Source of the DNA: a virus
IMG/VR virus record: IMGVR_UViG_3300047174_000129
Span: 1 to 25,816 of that record
Direction: 5' to 3' (one strand)
Length of the DNA stretch: 25,816 nt
The notes under the pieces were generated by a model, which made no database searches, was not told where the DNA came from, and saw only the letters and a program-made list of their open reading frames with translations. The position numbers and the translations under genes are program-made. Shown in pieces: positions 23,489 to 25,816 of the stretch; position 1 is the first letter of the stretch, and every line of letters starts with the position of its first letter.

Positions 23489-24082
23489 ATGCCCATAGAC
23501 CTAGAAAAAATACAAGAATCACCTCATCTTTTGGATATTCTTCTCCAAATGGAAGATGTCCTGGATTCATTAGATGTATATGTTTTTAAAAATTGGTATC
23601 TGGGAGAAATCGCAGAGGGTCCAGTTGTTCATCGTTATTGGCTAGATTTCACTTTAAAATATCCATATGATAAAATGCCTGATCCCAAGGCCGCACTTCG
23701 TCTATTGAAGCATGGTATTAGAGTAGATTTCTGGAAAGCCAAGCTAAAAAACGATGAATTTGTTGATGCCGAGGATGCTGAAGTTCAACAGGAAGATGGA
23801 AAGCAAGAAGTTGGGGCTATCCCTAAAAAAGAAGAAGACCCTGTAAAAGACACAGTGTGGCTTGTTAGGATAAGCATTCCAAGACGGCTTGTCGCGCAAA
23901 TGTCATCCGAAGAGATGGATTTCTATGACGACGAAGTTGACGTAGACGATGTAGAAGATGCAAAAGATACGGGCATTGATGATGAAAGCGCATACACCAG
24001 TGGAGAGGGTGGTCAGCGTCCTGATGAGGATCAAACTGGTCAGGACCAACAGAATACTGACCAAGAAGGTGCACCACAATGA
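23489..24082 (+). CDS. Conserved phage-type protein with acidic tail, 197 aa
   Basis: GTG 23486 and ATG 23489 are adjacent start choices and no clear ribosome site decides; ATG is taken. Residues ~25-105 form a compact domain (LDVYVFKNWYLGEIAEGPVV, then HRYWLDFTLKYPYDKMPDP, then LRLLKHGIRVDF). I recognise this as a pattern seen in large T4-like phages, function unknown. Residues ~125-150 contain a further strand pair (DTVWLVRISIPRRLVAQM). The final ~50 residues are very acidic and Gln-rich (DFYDDEVDVDDVEDAKD), probably disordered. It is coupled to the next gene by an ATGA overlap. It is likely a virion-related or assembly protein but no function can be shown. Confidence 0.75.
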   Translation: MPIDLEKIQESPHLLDILLQMEDVLDSLDVYVFKNWYLGEIAEGPVVHRYWLDFTLKYPYDKMPDPKAALRLLKHGIRVDFWKAKLKNDEFVDAEDAEVQQEDGKQEVGAIPKKEEDPVKDTVWLVRISIPRRLVAQMSSEEMDFYDDEVDVDDVEDAKDTGIDDESAYTSGEGGQRPDEDQTGQDQQNTDQEGAPQ

Positions 24083-24828
24083 TTATAATTGAGGGGATGC
24101 GGCCTCGCGATCTTGAAGATTTAGTTCTTCCAATGATCACTGTAGATGAATATGAAAGCAAATTAGACGACGATGCCGTTGTTTTTGGTTTTTATGTTGG
24201 AGACAAGGATGCAGCAGGAGATTTAAACAGATTCTTGCAAAAGTCTCCCATGCAAATCCTAGACACTGAAGTCTCTCCTGCACCGGATCAACACGGTTAT
24301 TATTTGGTTTTTATTGAGATGATGAACGATAAAAACCTTGTAAAGAACATAAAATCAATTTTAGATGAAGTTAGTCCCTTAACTGGAAATGATAGTTGGC
24401 AAATGCGTTTGAGAGGTCACGATGGCGTGATACCCTTTAATGCTAAGCTTTTAGGCAAACGATTCGCCGAAATGCGTCAAGACCTTGACCACGATGACGC
24501 AGATGAGACAGAACGTCGCGTAATTGAATTTTTCACCGCGAGCGATCTTAAAAGCCTTTCTGTGGAAAATAGAAATCTAGTTTTGACGGGACACGATGCA
24601 TCGTTCAGAGGAGAAATCATAGCGCTTGATTCGGAAGAGAACTTGCTTTTGAGGCATGGTCTAAACGAATCCGCCATGTCTCTTGACCTGAAAGATATTG
24701 CCGAGTCTTTGAAACTTACTAGGCTTCTGGGGGAAGGCTGGCTTTCAAGTCATTTTAATGACTTCACTGTGCTTCAAAGGGTTGGCTCCGATTCCTCACT
24801 TTTGCTGCGGAACGCATCTTTCGGTTAA
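24079..24828 (+). CDS. Conserved phage-type protein, 249 aa
   Basis: The ATG overlaps the stop of the preceding gene, and the pair appear to travel together. The N-terminal ~110 residues (MIIIEGMRPRDLEDLVLPMI, VVFGFYVGDKDAAGDLNRFL, then LDTEVSPAPDQHGYYLVFIE) show a pattern I associate with T4-like marine phages, where it has no agreed role. Residues ~120-145 (SWQMRLRGHDGVIPF) and ~175-210 (LKSLSVENRNLVLTGHDASF) look like further alpha/beta units. No catalytic motif, membrane segment or metal site is evident. A structural or assembly role is inferred only from co-occurrence with the acidic-tailed protein. A short inverted repeat (CGTCA-AG-TGACG, 24829-24840) follows the stop. Confidence 0.72.
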   Translation: MIIIEGMRPRDLEDLVLPMITVDEYESKLDDDAVVFGFYVGDKDAAGDLNRFLQKSPMQILDTEVSPAPDQHGYYLVFIEMMNDKNLVKNIKSILDEVSPLTGNDSWQMRLRGHDGVIPFNAKLLGKRFAEMRQDLDHDDADETERRVIEFFTASDLKSLSVENRNLVLTGHDASFRGEIIALDSEENLLLRHGLNESAMSLDLKDIAESLKLTRLLGEGWLSSHFNDFTVLQRVGSDSSLLLRNASFG

Positions 24829-24955
24829 CGTCAAGTGACGGAATATACCTAGCGTGAAAATAAAAATATGGATCGAATGCGGCGTGCATGACATTGTTCC
24901 TTAACGCCTTGCGATTCGGGCGGCTTTGGTTCCCAGCAGTTTAGGGGTTTATATC

Positions 24956-25297
24956 GTGGGTATTAGCCTTGTTGAAGTGGAATGCAACTGGCGCAGTGTA
25001 CATAATCTAAGAACAAGAGGTGAGCGGCTTTGGCCATCGGCTGAAAAATTGAAGACCGATGGAATAGAAATTTGCAGTGAACCGACCAGTGTTTTGATTG
25101 GCTTTCATAACCGTGAAGATACCGAAGTCTCTGAAGTAAGAGACTGGATTTTGGATAACTGTCGGGAAAAATATAAGCTTTACCATCGCTTTCATTATGA
25201 AATTTTCCCATATCAATCAAAACGTTCGTATATGGGTGTTAATTTTCGTTTTGAAGATGACAATGATGCATTTTTCTTTAAGATGCGTTGGTATTAA
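24956..25297 (+). CDS. Small conserved protein, 113 aa, related to the 100-aa protein at 7930-8232
   Basis: The frame is open from TTG 24926, but GTG 24956 is preferred because AGGGG lies 8 nt upstream. The product of 113 aa begins MGISLVEVECNWRSVHNLRT. Residues W64-I65, N68-C69 and the end FRFEDDNDAFFFKMRWY (D104, A105, F108, K109) match the W-I...N-C and F-x-F...D-A..F-K arrangement of the small protein after the methyltransferase. The C-terminal strand-helix pattern suggests a small alpha/beta fold. No enzyme motif is visible. The interval 24829-24955 upstream holds only a short inverted repeat and no convincing gene. It is followed by a strong hairpin, so it probably ends a transcript. 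Confidence 0.72.
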   Translation: MGISLVEVECNWRSVHNLRTRGERLWPSAEKLKTDGIEICSEPTSVLIGFHNREDTEVSEVRDWILDNCREKYKLYHRFHYEIFPYQSKRSYMGVNFRFEDDNDAFFFKMRWY

Positions 25298-25323
25298 GCA
25301 ATAAAAGCTATGTTCCACTAATC

Positions 25324-25357
25324 AAAGTCATCCCTAAATACCATTAGGGATGACTTT
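25324..25357. terminator. Strong bidirectional terminator-like hairpin
   Basis: AAAGTCATCCCTAA (25324-25337) pairs perfectly over 14 bp with TTAGGGATGACTTT (25344-25357) around the 6-nt loop ATACCA. The arms begin with AAA and end with TTT, so either strand yields a stem ending in U. It separates the 113-aa gene from the next gene. Confidence 0.8.
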
Positions 25358-25370
25358 AGTAGGTGATTAA

Positions 25371-25625
25371 GTGGACGGAGTAGTTGGATCAATTCTCAAC
25401 CTTTTGACGAATGGAAAAACAGGCGTAGAAGCCCTTCCTATCATCATGGGATTGATAATCTGGCACCTTCTGGATGAACGCAAGAAATTAATTGCGGAAA
25501 ATCAAAAGAAGGATGAAAGAATAGATAAAATCATCGATGACTACCATAAAGGTAATTTGACGCTTACCGAAGCGCTCAATTCGTTGAGAATCGTTTTGTA
25601 TGAGATTAAATCAAGAATAAACTAA
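25371..25625 (+). CDS. Small membrane protein with coiled coil, holin-like layout
   Basis: GTG 25371 follows AGGTGA by 4 nt. The 84-aa product has an N-terminal amphipathic stretch (MDGVVGSILNLLTNGKTG), a hydrophobic segment that could span the membrane (VEALPIIMGLIIWHLL, residues ~19-34), and a long charged helix (DERKKLIAENQKKDERIDKI and beyond) ending SLRIVLYEIKSRIN. One membrane helix plus a cytoplasmic coiled coil is seen in small phage holins, antiholins and XhlA-type proteins, as well as in membrane anchors of unknown role. No signal-peptidase site is seen. No endolysin lies within the window, so a lysis role is only a suggestion. Confidence 0.72.
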   Translation: MDGVVGSILNLLTNGKTGVEALPIIMGLIIWHLLDERKKLIAENQKKDERIDKIIDDYHKGNLTLTEALNSLRIVLYEIKSRIN

Positions 25626-25687
25626 TCCTTGATGCGAATCTATGAAATACATCCTATATAACGATAAAAACTATTATCTAAATACGT

Positions 25688-25704
25688 TTATTATTATTAT
25701 TATT
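25688..25704. repeat. Short TTA trinucleotide repeat
   Basis: Five TTA units followed by TT lie in the AT-rich interval between the membrane-protein gene and the last gene. The tract may vary in length by slippage. A nearby TCTAAATA (25677-25684) resembles the late-type boxes but is about 60 nt from the next start. Confidence 0.6.
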
Positions 25705-25742
25705 CACAACGGTTGAATCAACATAAAGGATGTTATTGTATA

Positions 25743-25816
25743 ATGCGCTGGCCATTCAGCACTAGCAAGAAACACCTTGAACTGCGCGAGCGGGAAATCG
25801 AACGCGACATTAAAGT
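25743..25816 (+). CDS. Start of a gene truncated by the window edge
   Basis: ATG 25743 opens MRWPFSTSKKHLELREREIE and continues to the last base. The visible 24 residues are a basic, aromatic start followed by a charged heptad-like helix, suggesting a coiled coil. AAAGGA lies 12 nt upstream, a little far for an ideal ribosome site. Too little is visible for a function; its composition shift from AT-rich to GC-rich at the ATG supports a real coding start. Confidence 0.55.
   Translation, partial: MRWPFSTSKKHLELREREIERDIK

Noticed and set aside
24855-24905. Possible 16-codon frame (GTG start) between the 249-aa and 113-aa genes
   Set aside because: It is too short, has no ribosome site and no supporting context; it could be a remnant of a gene but this cannot be shown.
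25642-25716. 24-codon frame containing five consecutive Ile codons
   Set aside because: Its reading frame follows the TTA repeat, it lacks a ribosome site, and the composition is that of AT-rich intergenic DNA.
1-25816. CRISPR array, insertion sequence, integrase or attachment site
   Set aside because: No regularly spaced direct repeats, transposase-like frame, terminal inverted repeats or integrase motifs were seen on either strand.

Overview
This window looks like part of the genome of a large, contractile-tailed (T4-like) bacteriophage. The left two thirds encode baseplate and tail parts: a gp25-like wedge protein, a gp6/baseplate-J-like wedge protein of 1102 aa, a giant ~2492 aa structural protein, a tail fibre ending in an S74 self-cleaving chaperone, and Ig-domain proteins. 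They are packed in one orientation with few gaps and short ATGA or stop/start overlaps. Several are preceded by an ATAAATA-type box resembling the T4 late promoter. The host cannot be read directly. The closest remembered matches for the M16 peptidase are alphaproteobacterial, so an alphaproteobacterial host is a weak inference.

Layout. Bases 1-18711 are mainly a minus-strand late block. In transcription order it reads: nucleotidyltransferase (18711-17977), Ig-domain virion protein (17933-15876), S74 tail fibre (15834-13351), gp25-like (12773-12372), gp6-like (12337-9029), an AT-rich cassette of a DNA methyltransferase and a small protein (9008-7930), the giant protein (7896-418), and the start of another Ig-domain protein (421 to the window edge). 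Two small plus-strand genes (12832-13394) sit inside this block, and the second runs antisense into the tail-fibre 3' end.

Bases 18712-19017 form an intergenic region with clustered inverted repeats. Bases 19018-21461 are a visibly more GC-rich plus-strand operon: an unknown 278 aa protein, a stand-alone class II aminoacyl-tRNA-synthetase-like catalytic core, two small conserved proteins, and a reading frame broken by one amber codon. Bases 21462-21723 carry a promoter-like element, a 14-codon arginine-rich mini-ORF, an abnormal tRNA-like element with a possible UCU anticodon, and a canonical tRNA-Arg(CCU). Bases 21724-23360 hold a minus-strand pair: an M16 zinc peptidase followed by a small zinc-ribbon-like protein. 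Bases 23489-25816 carry plus-strand genes of phage-conserved but unknown function, a small membrane/coiled-coil protein, a 14-bp perfect hairpin, and the start of one more gene.

How the parts fit. The minus-strand block builds the baseplate and fibres late in infection. The middle region looks like an accessory island concerned with translation (aaRS-like enzyme, arginine tRNAs) and host protein processing (M16). The most unusual signals are the truncated GlyRS-like enzyme, the arginine-codon-rich mini-ORF just ahead of tRNAs for AGA/AGG, the tRNA-like element with no visible D-arm, and the M16 peptidase in a phage context. All functional assignments come from reading the translated sequence by eye; no database search was possible.
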